Below, one piece after another: positions 1 to 4,996 of a stretch of DNA of 5,934 nt. Under the pieces are notes generated by a model, which had not been told where the DNA came from, did no database searches, and worked only from the letters and a program-made list of their open reading frames with translations. Made by a program: the position numbers and the translations under genes. This DNA comes from Oscillospiraceae bacterium. GTDB taxonomy: Bacteria > Bacillota > Clostridia > Oscillospirales > Acutalibacteraceae. The DNA lies in assembly GCA_003486665.1 (NCBI GenBank), contig DNGF01000148.1, forward strand, positions 1-5,934, given 5' to 3'. The stretch's first letter is position 1. Every line of letters starts with the position of its first letter.

Positions 1-8
1 TTGTAAAG

Positions 9-95
9 AGTTTGATGAAATCCGCCTTAAGCATGGGCTCCTCCTCTGGGGGAGCTGGCGCGCAAGCGACTGAGGGAGTAAGGTTTCATCAAACT
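9..95. repeat. MITE-like palindromic element with 12-bp terminal inverted repeats
   Basis: The left end AGTTTGATGAAA (9-20) is the exact reverse complement of TTTCATCAAACT (84-95). A shorter inner match, CTTA (26-29) with TAAG (79-82), extends the pairing. Between the arms lie two local hairpins: GCTCCTCC (37-44) against GGGGGAGC (48-55), and CGC (59-61) against GCG (66-68) around a GCAA loop, followed by CTGAGGGAG. This two-hairpin core resembles short intergenic repeats common in gut Clostridia; that statement is from general knowledge. No transposase is encoded, so any mobility would depend on an enzyme elsewhere. The first bases, TTGTAAAG, also belong to the repeat family because they recur at 1571, so the element may begin outside the window. 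Confidence 0.6.
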
Positions 96-97
96 TA

Positions 98-148
98 AAC
101 TCCTTCCGTCACGACTTCGTCCACGTCCCTCAAGAGGGAGGTCACGAG
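98..148 (-). repeat. Inverted second copy of the two-hairpin intergenic repeat
   Basis: Read on the minus strand, this stretch has the same order of parts as the core at 36-78. First comes a CCTCCCTC...GAGGG hairpin (TCCCTC at 126-131 against GAGGGA at 134-139). Then follows a second small stem (ACGA at 111-114 against TCGT at 117-120), and the copy ends in a GGAAGGAG tail equivalent to GAGGGAG. The base-level identity to the first copy is modest, but the architecture is the same. The two copies are tail to tail. The stretch 149-187 after it is AT-rich and shows no further structure. Confidence 0.45.
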
Positions 149-175
149 ATTTATTTTCTCAAAAGCAATTTTTAT

Positions 176-204
176 CTGACTTTCTCGGTGCGATGTGGTT
201 TAAT
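176..204 (+). promoter_or_regulatory. Possible promoter for the GH93-like gene
   Basis: A CTGACT (176-181) lies 17 nt upstream of TTTAAT (199-204). These match the SigA consensus at four of six and five of six positions. The placement is right for a transcript starting near 211 and a leader of about 100 nt before the ATG at 310. The -35 match is poor and the area is AT-rich, so this is only a candidate. Confidence 0.3.
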
Positions 205-242
205 ATATGCACATTCCGTAGATGTCGATGCCCACATCGACC
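188..242. repeat. Imperfect 11-bp inverted repeat overlapping the putative promoter
   Basis: CGATGTGG (191-198) is the exact reverse complement of CCACATCG (232-239). With one extra G allowed, the arms extend to GGTGCGATGTGG and CCACATCGACC. The left arm ends directly before the possible -10 TTTAAT, and the right arm lies in the 5' leader. It could be an operator pair, an RNA hairpin with a loop of about 33 nt, or an end of a decayed insertion. Nothing in the sequence chooses between these. Confidence 0.4.
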
Positions 243-309
243 AAAGGTTAGAAGAAACTTATCACGCCACCCGTCAATAAATCAAATAGCAGGCATTGGA
301 GGATATTCT

Positions 310-1491
310 ATGAAAATACTTTCAGCAATAACAGCGTTTATTTATTATCTCCTCGCAATACTCGGATTGCCGTATGGCGATTGTAATACAATTTACACTC
401 CCCACGGGAATTTATTTGTTGAATCCAGATCGGACATTTTTTGTCCCTCTGATGAAGTATGGGAAAACGGAGCGGAATATCCATCTGTTATATGTCTTGC
501 GAATAACGGAGACAAAAACGGCACATTGCTTGCAACCTTTGAGGTCTTTGACAAAGGACAGACAAAATTTCGAATAATGGAAAGTTTTGATAAGGGCGAC
601 ACCTGGTCGGAAATCGCAGTTGTTACGGAAAAGTTCAATCCCGACCTGCAAGCGGCGTGGCAGCCTTGTCTTTTTGAACTGCCCGAAGCTATGGGCGATT
701 ATGCAAAGGGTTCAATTATTTTAGGAGAAGTATCTTTAGACGACGGCTGCAAAAGCAAAACACAGCTTTCATTATTTGTGTGCCAGGACTGCGGAAAAAC
801 ATGGGAAGAAATTTCTGTTATTGACGAAGCAGGCGGGGTGGAAGAAGGCATATGGGAACCGTGGTTTGTGTATGAAAACGGTACACTATACTGTTTCTAT
901 TCAGACGATTCAGATCCGATTCACAGTCAGACTATCGTATATAAAAGCTCAACAGATCTTATAAACTGGAGCGAGAAAGTTCCTGTAGTTGTCAATGAAA
1001 ATCCCGATGACAGACCTGGTATGCCTGTTGTAACAAAAATGGGAAACGGAAAATATTATCTTGCTTATGAGCTTTTGACAAATGGTGACAATAAGCCTTG
1101 CAGATACAAAATATCCGACTCAATTTCGGAATGGGACGTTGATGATCAGGGAACAGAAATAATTGCTTTTCGTAACCGTGATTTGCATTCCTCGCCGATA
1201 TGCTTATGGATTCCAGAGGGAGGCAAAAACGGAACGCTGATTGTCAATGCAAAATATGGCAACAAGGGACACAACGAGCTTTTTGTGAGCTATGATTACG
1301 GCGAAACATATTCTGTGATCATTAGCCCATTTAAATACAGTGATGCCCGTGGATTCGGTTATTCACCGTCGATGATTTACTCCGAAGCTGACAAAGCAAT
1401 TTATTACGCTAATTCAGTCGATTATAAAGACGGTTTATCAAAGATTCAATTTGTGAGATTGAGCTTTAACAATCGGCAGTTTCAGTGCTAA
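310..1491 (+). CDS. Exported Asp-box (BNR) beta-propeller glycosidase, GH93-like
   Basis: This is a 393-residue protein. The ATG at 310 is chosen because GGAGG (298-302) lies 7 nt upstream and the protein then opens with a lysine and a hydrophobic run (residues 3-20), a plausible signal peptide. The in-frame ATG at 193 would add 39 basic, non-signal-like residues translated from an inverted repeat. Asp boxes are seen at 92-99 (SFDKGDTW), 158-165 (CQDCGKTW) and 327-334 (SYDYGETY), with a degenerate one at 213-220. These mark a sialidase-type propeller. The GH33 FRIP arginine motif is absent. Instead the middle reads WEPW (182-185), YSDDSDP (197-203), SSTDLINW (213-220), RPGMP (235-239) and AYE (252-254), a pattern I recall from GH93 exo-arabinanase-like proteins. 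E183 and E254 are about 70 residues apart, as for the GH93 catalytic pair. The substrate is unproven; an exo-acting role on arabinan or related side chains outside the cell is an inference. Eleven cysteines are present and no lipobox is convincing. The gene stands alone between related repeats. Confidence 0.85.
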   Translation: MKILSAITAFIYYLLAILGLPYGDCNTIYTPHGNLFVESRSDIFCPSDEVWENGAEYPSVICLANNGDKNGTLLATFEVFDKGQTKFRIMESFDKGDTWSEIAVVTEKFNPDLQAAWQPCLFELPEAMGDYAKGSIILGEVSLDDGCKSKTQLSLFVCQDCGKTWEEISVIDEAGGVEEGIWEPWFVYENGTLYCFYSDDSDPIHSQTIVYKSSTDLINWSEKVPVVVNENPDDRPGMPVVTKMGNGKYYLAYELLTNGDNKPCRYKISDSISEWDVDDQGTEIIAFRNRDLHSSPICLWIPEGGKNGTLIVNAKYGNKGHNELFVSYDYGETYSVIISPFKYSDARGFGYSPSMIYSEADKAIYYANSVDYKDGLSKIQFVRLSFNNRQFQC

Positions 1492-1538
1492 AGGTTTGCT
1501 TATGACTCTGTGATTAACGCAGAAAGCGGTTTTTAGCA

Positions 1539-1593
1539 GGGGAGCTGTCGGCGTAGCCGACTGAGGGGTTTTGTAAAAAGTTTGAAGAAACCG
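1539..1593 (+). repeat. Third copy of the two-hairpin repeat with its TTGTAAA arm
   Basis: A GGGGAGCT half-stem is followed by a perfect 6-bp hairpin, GTCGGC (1547-1552) with GCCGAC (1556-1561), and TGAGGGG, which matches the core at 48-78 in order and orientation. Immediately after it, 1571-1590 matches window bases 1-20 at 18 of 20 positions (TTGTAAA.AGTTTGA.GAAA). The parts shared by the two loci are therefore rearranged: here the arm comes after a core, at position 1 it comes before one. This fits tandem or composite insertion of one repeat family on both sides of the propeller gene. Confidence 0.55.
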
Positions 1594-1640
1594 ACCAAGG
1601 CTTCCCTTGAGAGTAGCGAAGTGTCAGCGCCACTTACGTC
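1594..1640 (+). repeat. Degenerate repeat copy upstream of the HAD gene
   Basis: After the TTGTAAA arm, AAGGCTTCCCTTGAG resembles the first half-stem of the repeat core, and AAGTG (1619-1623) can pair with CACTT (1631-1635) as a second hairpin. The middle has decayed and the right-hand end is unclear. The remaining stretch to the HAD start (1641-1714) holds only a small GGTC...GACC stem (1661-1674) and AT-rich sequence; I found no convincing promoter in it. Confidence 0.35.
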
Positions 1641-1714
1641 GAGAACAAAAAGCGAAAAACGGTCCGAAAAGACCATTTATAAATAAAAGAAAATCTAAAA
1701 CACAGGATGAAGTT

Positions 1715-2362
1715 ATGAAAAAAATAGATTACGCAATTTTTGACATGGACGGCACGCTGCTCGATTCCATGCACATATGGGACACTGCGTCGGGTGCTTT
1801 CCTCATGATGAGAGGAATTATTCCGAGGGAATTCGACCTTTTCCGTAAGCAGGGCTACAAAACAGGAATAAGCTATATGATTGATGAGTATAACCTCAAC
1901 ATGAGCTTTGACGAGGTGCTTGACGGCTTGCAGGAGATTCTGTGGTTCTATTATTCAAACGTTGCGCCGATCAAGGACGGCGTAAAGGATTTTTTGCAGT
2001 TGCTTAAGGATAACGGTGTGAAAATGGTTGTTGCAACCGCTACCGAGAGCAGAATGGCAAAGAAAGCTCTTGAGCGCAACGGTATACTCGGCTATTTTGA
2101 GGACGTTATCTCTATGCACGAGATCGGAATTCATAAAAATGACCCTGCGGCATTTGAATATGTGAAAAATGCTGTTCATGCCGAGGGCGTCGGCTATGTT
2201 TTTGAGGACGCTCTTTATGCGATTCAAACCGCTAAATCGGCAGGGTATAAGGTGATCGGAATTGAGGATTATTCCAACGAGGACGACAGGAAAGAGATAA
2301 AGAAGCTCGCGGATTTTTATGCCGAAAATTATGAGCAGGTTAAGGAATATTTTGAAATGTAA
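1715..2362 (+). CDS. HAD-superfamily hydrolase, beta-phosphoglucomutase/phosphatase type
   Basis: A 215-residue cytoplasmic HAD subfamily I protein. Motif I is DMDGTL, with D10 as nucleophile and D12 as acid/base. An alpha-helical cap fills roughly residues 18-85. Motif II is the VVATAT segment with T108. The motif III lysine is probably K141, in HKNDPAAF where many relatives read GKPxPDxF. Motif IV is E164-D165 (FED), followed by the family-typical AIQTAKSAGY. Length and layout fit small-metabolite phosphatases and phosphosugar mutases; the substrate cannot be read from sequence. The ATG at 1715 has AGGA (1704-1707) 7 nt upstream and starts the family-typical MKKIDYAIFD. The longer reading from 1607 adds 36 basic residues translated from repeat DNA and is rejected. 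The membrane-protein gene 15 nt downstream is probably co-transcribed. Confidence 0.88.
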   Translation: MKKIDYAIFDMDGTLLDSMHIWDTASGAFLMMRGIIPREFDLFRKQGYKTGISYMIDEYNLNMSFDEVLDGLQEILWFYYSNVAPIKDGVKDFLQLLKDNGVKMVVATATESRMAKKALERNGILGYFEDVISMHEIGIHKNDPAAFEYVKNAVHAEGVGYVFEDALYAIQTAKSAGYKVIGIEDYSNEDDRKEIKKLADFYAENYEQVKEYFEM

Positions 2363-2377
2363 CTATGGGGAATAAAA

Positions 2378-2872
2378 ATGAACATCTATCCTTTCTTTAA
2401 GAATTGTATTACTGTTGATCTGCCGAAAGATGAGATTATCGGTATTTTTGAAAAGAACGATATAAAGACAGAAAGTTTGGCTTATAATTTCAAGTTCGAT
2501 AAAGTGAAATGCAAATATGTTCCGTATAAGAATCACTATGGTTTGGGAGTACGTCAATCGTTTGTTCCCGAAATATATATAGATTTTTTGAAACAGGGTA
2601 CGGAAACAAAAATTACATTAAATTTTCGCCTTGAAAGAATGTGTGAAGAAGTCATCACCCTTGTGCTTGCAATTGTTTTGGTGTTTTCGATTTTCTTATT
2701 TGCTACAGGCTTTATAAAAGATTTCATACCCATAATGCGCCCTATCCCGTTGATGATGCTTCTGCTCACATATTTTATGCCCTTGTTTTATATAGCCAAA
2801 TATCGTTCAAGAATACTTAAAGAGATACAGAAAACGATCGGGAATGCAAAGGCGGATTCATATCAAGATTAG
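2378..2872 (+). CDS. Hypothetical protein with two C-terminal membrane helices
   Basis: A 164-residue protein I do not recognise. Residues 1-90 are a soluble, mixed-charge domain rich in aromatic and beta-forming residues (for example KCKYVPYKNHYGLGVRQSF at 44-62). Two hydrophobic segments follow, at about 91-113 and 122-141, with a short loop between them, and then a basic tail (KYRSRILKEIQK, 141-152). A cytoplasmic N-domain anchored by a hairpin of two helices is plausible. GGGG (2367-2370) lies 7 nt before the ATG, and the gene begins 15 nt after the HAD stop, so the two likely share a transcript. No partner or enzymatic motif is visible. No strong terminator follows before the rpsF promoter. 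Confidence 0.7.
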   Translation: MNIYPFFKNCITVDLPKDEIIGIFEKNDIKTESLAYNFKFDKVKCKYVPYKNHYGLGVRQSFVPEIYIDFLKQGTETKITLNFRLERMCEEVITLVLAIVLVFSIFLFATGFIKDFIPIMRPIPLMMLLLTYFMPLFYIAKYRSRILKEIQKTIGNAKADSYQD

Positions 2873-2930
2873 TAGGACCATTATTCGTCTATACTACAAC
2901 GAAAACTTTACAAAATAATTCAAAAAAAAC

Positions 2931-2959
2931 TTGACATTATCGGTATTAGCTGATAAAAT
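2931..2959 (+). promoter_or_regulatory. Strong SigA-type promoter of the rpsF operon
   Basis: A perfect -35 TTGACA (2931-2936) and a five-of-six -10 TAAAAT (2954-2959) are separated by the ideal 17 nt. A TG at 2951-2952 provides an extended -10. An A-tract (2922-2929) directly upstream could act as an UP-like element. Transcription should start near 2966, giving a leader of about 73 nt before the rpsF ATG at 3039. This strength suits ribosomal protein genes. Confidence 0.85.
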
Positions 2960-2965
2960 ATTAAG

Positions 2966-3017
2966 GCTGTAAAATATTGATTACAGCTATCCTTGCCGCT
3001 GAGTAGGCGGCCGGAAT
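2966..3017 (+). promoter_or_regulatory. Structured rpsF leader, candidate S6:S18 autoregulatory element
   Basis: Two hairpins fill the leader. Hairpin 1 is GCTGTAA (2966-2972) with TTACAGC (2981-2987), 7 bp around an 8-nt loop. Hairpin 2 is GCCGC (2995-2999) with GCGGC (3007-3011) around a 7-nt loop. It is extended across a small internal loop (TT opposite C) by TCC (2990-2992) with GGA (3013-3015). A CCG trinucleotide sits at 3011-3013 on the 3' side of hairpin 2, just above the Shine-Dalgarno AAGGAGG (3024-3030). Many bacterial rpsF leaders carry a hairpin with a CCG bulge bound by the S6:S18 complex, which represses the operon. The position and CCG fit that model, but the exact consensus was not checked. 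Confidence 0.5.
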
Positions 3018-3038
3018 GACCAAAAGGAGGTGCTTTTA

Positions 3039-3323
3039 ATGGCAGTAGAGAAGTATGAGGCAATGATCGTTTACTCCGTAAAGGAGAGCGAGGATGCAGC
3101 TAAGGCTTTGGTTGAGAAGTTCAAGGCTCTTATGGAAAAGCATGGTACTGTTGAAGGCGTAAACGAGTGGGGTAAGCGCAAGCTTGCTTACGATATCGAT
3201 TACGAGTCAGAAGGCTATTATGCTGTCTATGATTTCTCATCTGAGCCGGATTTCCCGGCAGAGCTTGACCGTGTTCTTAACATCACGGACGGCGTGCTTC
3301 GTTCACTTATAATCAAAAAATAA
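3039..3323 (+). CDS. rpsF: 30S ribosomal protein S6
   Basis: A 94-residue S6, the usual length. The family signature is clear: KYEAMIVY at 5-12 as the first strand, EWGKRKLAYDI at 43-53, EGYY at 58-61, and a C-terminal LRSLIIKK. S6 binds 16S rRNA in the platform of the small subunit as a heterodimer with S18, which is encoded two genes downstream. The ATG at 3039 is preferred: AAGGAGG (3024-3030) lies 8 nt before it, whereas the alternative GTG at 3030 overlaps the Shine-Dalgarno itself. It is the first gene of the operon, driven from the promoter at 2931, and ssb begins 12 nt after its stop. Confidence 0.97.
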   Translation: MAVEKYEAMIVYSVKESEDAAKALVEKFKALMEKHGTVEGVNEWGKRKLAYDIDYESEGYYAVYDFSSEPDFPAELDRVLNITDGVLRSLIIKK

Positions 3324-3335
3324 GGGGGAAGCAAC

Positions 3336-3785
3336 ATGATTAACAACGTAGTTTTAATGGGTAGACTTGTTGCAACTCCTGAGTTGCGTAATACCCAGAC
3401 AGGTCTTGCCGTAACCTAATTTACAATTGCAGTTGACCGCTCCTATGTACGTCAGGGTGAACAGCGTCAGGCTGATTTCATCAATTGCGTTGCATGGAGA
3501 AATACCGCTGATTTTATCACAAAATATTTTCAGAAGGGTTCAATGATCGCTGTAACGGGTTCAATTCAGACCCGTAATTATGAGGACAAAAACGGTAACA
3601 AGCGTACAGCAGTTGAGGTTATTGTTGACCAGGCAAGCTTCTGCGGTTCAAAAGCAGAAACAGGTACAGGTAACGGCAATTACAACCAAAGCTATGCTCC
3701 TGCGCAGCCTGCCGCTCCTTCATTCTCAACCGGTTCAGACGGTGATTTTGAGGAGATTTCAGGCGATGACGATCTGCCGTTCTGA
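3336..3785 (+). pseudogene. ssb: Single-stranded DNA-binding protein gene interrupted by an in-frame TAA at codon 28
   Basis: A complete 149-codon SSB frame runs from ATG 3336 (GGGGG at 3324-3328, 7 nt upstream) to TGA 3783, except for TAA at 3417-3419. Before it the frame reads MINNVVLMGRLVATPELR and ends GLAVT; after it FTIAVDRSYV, DFINCVAWRNTA (47-58), QTRNY and finally the acidic tip DDDLPF. Relatives usually have Ser or Thr at this position, so TCA to TAA by one C-to-A change explains it. The frame is not shifted and everything downstream is conserved, so the change is very recent or an error. No GTG or TTG start follows; the next ATG (3543, codon 70) would omit the first half of the OB fold, including the DFINCVAW region. 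SSB tetramers coat single-stranded DNA and recruit replication and repair proteins through the tip. SSB is normally essential, so a second ssb or a sequence error is likely. Confidence 0.9.
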
Positions 3786-3824
3786 GGCGGATGTCACGCG
3801 AATTAAATAAGGAGGTATTTTGTA

Positions 3825-4070
3825 ATGGCTTATGATAAGAACAACGGCCGTCCTAACAGAAAAGGCCGCAAGAAGGTTTGCTCCTTCTGTGTTGATAAAG
3901 TTGAGAGCATTGATTACAAGGATGTTTCAAAGCTCAGTAAGTACACTTCCGACAGAGCGAAGATTCTTCCTCGCCGTGTAACAGGTACTTGTGCAAAGCA
4001 TCAGAGAGAACTTACGACCGCTATTAAGCGCGCTCGTCACATCGCTCTTATGCCCTATACATCCGACTGA
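3825..4070 (+). CDS. rpsR: 30S ribosomal protein S18, zinc-binding (C+) form
   Basis: An 81-residue S18, normal length. The core [49 protein letters not shown] is family-typical (30-78, given here by its blocks: DVSKL, ILPRR, TGTC, KHQR, AIKRAR). C19-x2-C22 together with C56-x2-H59 form a likely zinc site, so this is the C+ paralogue rather than the zinc-free one. S18 pairs with S6 on the 16S rRNA platform. AAGGAGG (3809-3815) lies 9 nt before the ATG. It is the last gene of the operon, followed 11 nt later by a strong terminator. Its own good ribosome-binding site should let it be translated even if ssb translation stops early, although ribosome-free ssb mRNA could reduce expression by polarity. 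Confidence 0.96.
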   Translation: MAYDKNNGRPNRKGRKKVCSFCVDKVESIDYKDVSKLSKYTSDRAKILPRRVTGTCAKHQRELTTAIKRARHIALMPYTSD

Positions 4071-4081
4071 TGTTTAAACCT

Positions 4082-4115
4082 CGCCGCAACCGTAAATGGC
4101 TGCGGCGCTTTTTTT
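4082..4115 (+). terminator. Intrinsic terminator of the rpsF-ssb-rpsR operon
   Basis: CGCCGCA (4082-4088) pairs perfectly with TGCGGCG (4101-4107) around a 12-nt loop in which CC and GG may pair further. A run of seven T follows at 4109-4115. The stem is GC-rich and close to the rpsR stop (4070), a classic factor-independent terminator. Confidence 0.9.
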
Positions 4116-4129
4116 ACGGAGGTATTGAT

Positions 4130-4924
4130 ATGAAATTCAAAAATGTTCTGCTCGCAAGTGATTTTGACGGAACGCTTGCAAACGGCGAGGGGAAAATTAC
4201 AAAAGAGGTTGTTTCTGCGATAAAGTATTTTATGTCCGAGGGCGGCAGATTCACCGTCTGTACGGGCAGAATTTATCAGGGTTTCCATCTTTACAGTGAT
4301 GATTATATCAATGCTCCCGTGCTTTTGGGAAACGGAGCAATGGCATATGATTATAAGAGCGATAATATCGTTTTCAATGACGCGGTCGGGGAAGAGGGCA
4401 TAGCCGTTGTGAGAGAAGTTATTTCTCGTTTTCCGTCCGTTGCGGTTGAAATGTATAATTTCAACAAGGTATGCAGCATAAATGCCGGTGAGGACAGCAT
4501 CCGTCATTTTACAAGTCAGGGCATTGATTTTACGCCTGTTTCAGATCCGTCCGAGACTTTGCTTCCCTGGACAAAGGTTATGATCTATGCTCACGGCTGC
4601 TCATTGGACGTGCAAAGGCTGCTTGACGGTCATCGTGAAATAAATTACCTGAAAACCACCGGTGATTATATTGAACTTCTCCAAAAAGGTGTTGATAAGG
4701 GAAGCGGCCTGATGAAGCTCGGTAAGATGCTCGGCTGCAAGCCTTGTGATATCTATTCGGCAGGCGACGGCTATAACGATGTGGATATGCTTAAAGCTGC
4801 GGCTAAGGGCTTTGTGCCACAAAACGGCTCCTCGGAAGCACTGAGCGTTGCCGATTATGTTACACGTTCAAACAACGACGGCTGTATTGCACACGCTGTT
4901 GAAATACTCGATTCAATATATTAA
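4130..4924 (+). CDS. Cof-type HAD hydrolase (subfamily IIB)
   Basis: A 264-residue cytoplasmic phosphatase of the Cof/YidA type. Motif I is DFDGTL, with D11 as nucleophile and D13 as acid/base. Motif II is the CTGR segment (T45). The large alpha/beta C2 cap covers about residues 80-185. The motif III lysine is K190 in VDKGSG, and motif IV is GDGYND (212-217). Such enzymes dephosphorylate sugar phosphates, nucleotides or cofactors such as PLP; the specific substrate is not readable. The ATG at 4130 is chosen because GGAGG (4118-4122) lies 7 nt upstream and the protein then starts MKFKNVLLASDFDGTL. The in-frame ATG at 4070 would translate the rpsR terminator. No promoter is evident between the terminator and this gene, so expression by terminator read-through or from a promoter inside rpsR is likely. 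Confidence 0.9.
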   Translation: MKFKNVLLASDFDGTLANGEGKITKEVVSAIKYFMSEGGRFTVCTGRIYQGFHLYSDDYINAPVLLGNGAMAYDYKSDNIVFNDAVGEEGIAVVREVISRFPSVAVEMYNFNKVCSINAGEDSIRHFTSQGIDFTPVSDPSETLLPWTKVMIYAHGCSLDVQRLLDGHREINYLKTTGDYIELLQKGVDKGSGLMKLGKMLGCKPCDIYSAGDGYNDVDMLKAAAKGFVPQNGSSEALSVADYVTRSNNDGCIAHAVEILDSIY

Positions 4925-4934
4925 GCATAAAATA

Positions 4935-4987
4935 AAGGCTGTAATTCCCGAATGCTTTTGCAATCGGTGAATAACAGCCTTGTTTTT
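4935..4987. terminator. Bidirectional terminator between convergent genes
   Basis: AAGGCTGT (4935-4942) pairs with ACAGCCTT (4974-4981). Inside it, ATTC (4944-4947) pairs with GAAT (4969-4972) and CCGA (4948-4951) with TCGG (4964-4967) with single-base bulges. T5 follows on the plus strand (4983-4987), and the A-rich flank at about 4928-4936 supplies a T-rich tail for minus-strand transcripts. It can therefore end both the Cof-type gene and the permease gene. Confidence 0.8.
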
Positions 4988-4996
4988 AATGTCTGA

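Noticed and set aside
1..150. CRISPR array or tRNA from the dense palindromes
   Set aside because: There are no regularly spaced direct repeats and no cloverleaf; the structure fits intergenic palindromic repeats.
193..309. Upstream extension of the GH93-like gene to the ATG at 193
   Set aside because: It would add 39 arginine- and cysteine-rich residues before a good signal peptide, is read from an inverted repeat, and has no Shine-Dalgarno; the ATG at 310 has one.
1516..1534. Terminator after the GH93-like gene
   Set aside because: Only a 5-bp stem with a bulge (AACGC against GCGGTT) followed by T5; too weak to call.
1607..1714. Upstream extension of the first HAD gene
   Set aside because: The added residues come from decayed repeat DNA, and the conserved family start and a ribosome-binding site are at 1715.
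3417..3419. TAA recoded as a sense codon
   Set aside because: TAA is the natural stop of at least five other genes here, and no recoding signal such as a pyrrolysine or selenocysteine context applies to TAA.
3543..3785. A separate 80-residue gene starting at the ATG at 3543
   Set aside because: It is simply the C-terminal part of ssb after the premature stop; no Shine-Dalgarno is evident and it lacks the first half of the OB fold.
4070..4129. Cof-type gene starting at the ATG overlapping the rpsR stop
   Set aside because: It would translate through the intrinsic terminator; the GGAGG-preceded ATG at 4130 gives the normal family N-terminus.
4055..4507. Minus-strand reading frame antisense to the Cof-type gene
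   Set aside because: It shadows a clear HAD gene and shows no family features or ribosome-binding site.
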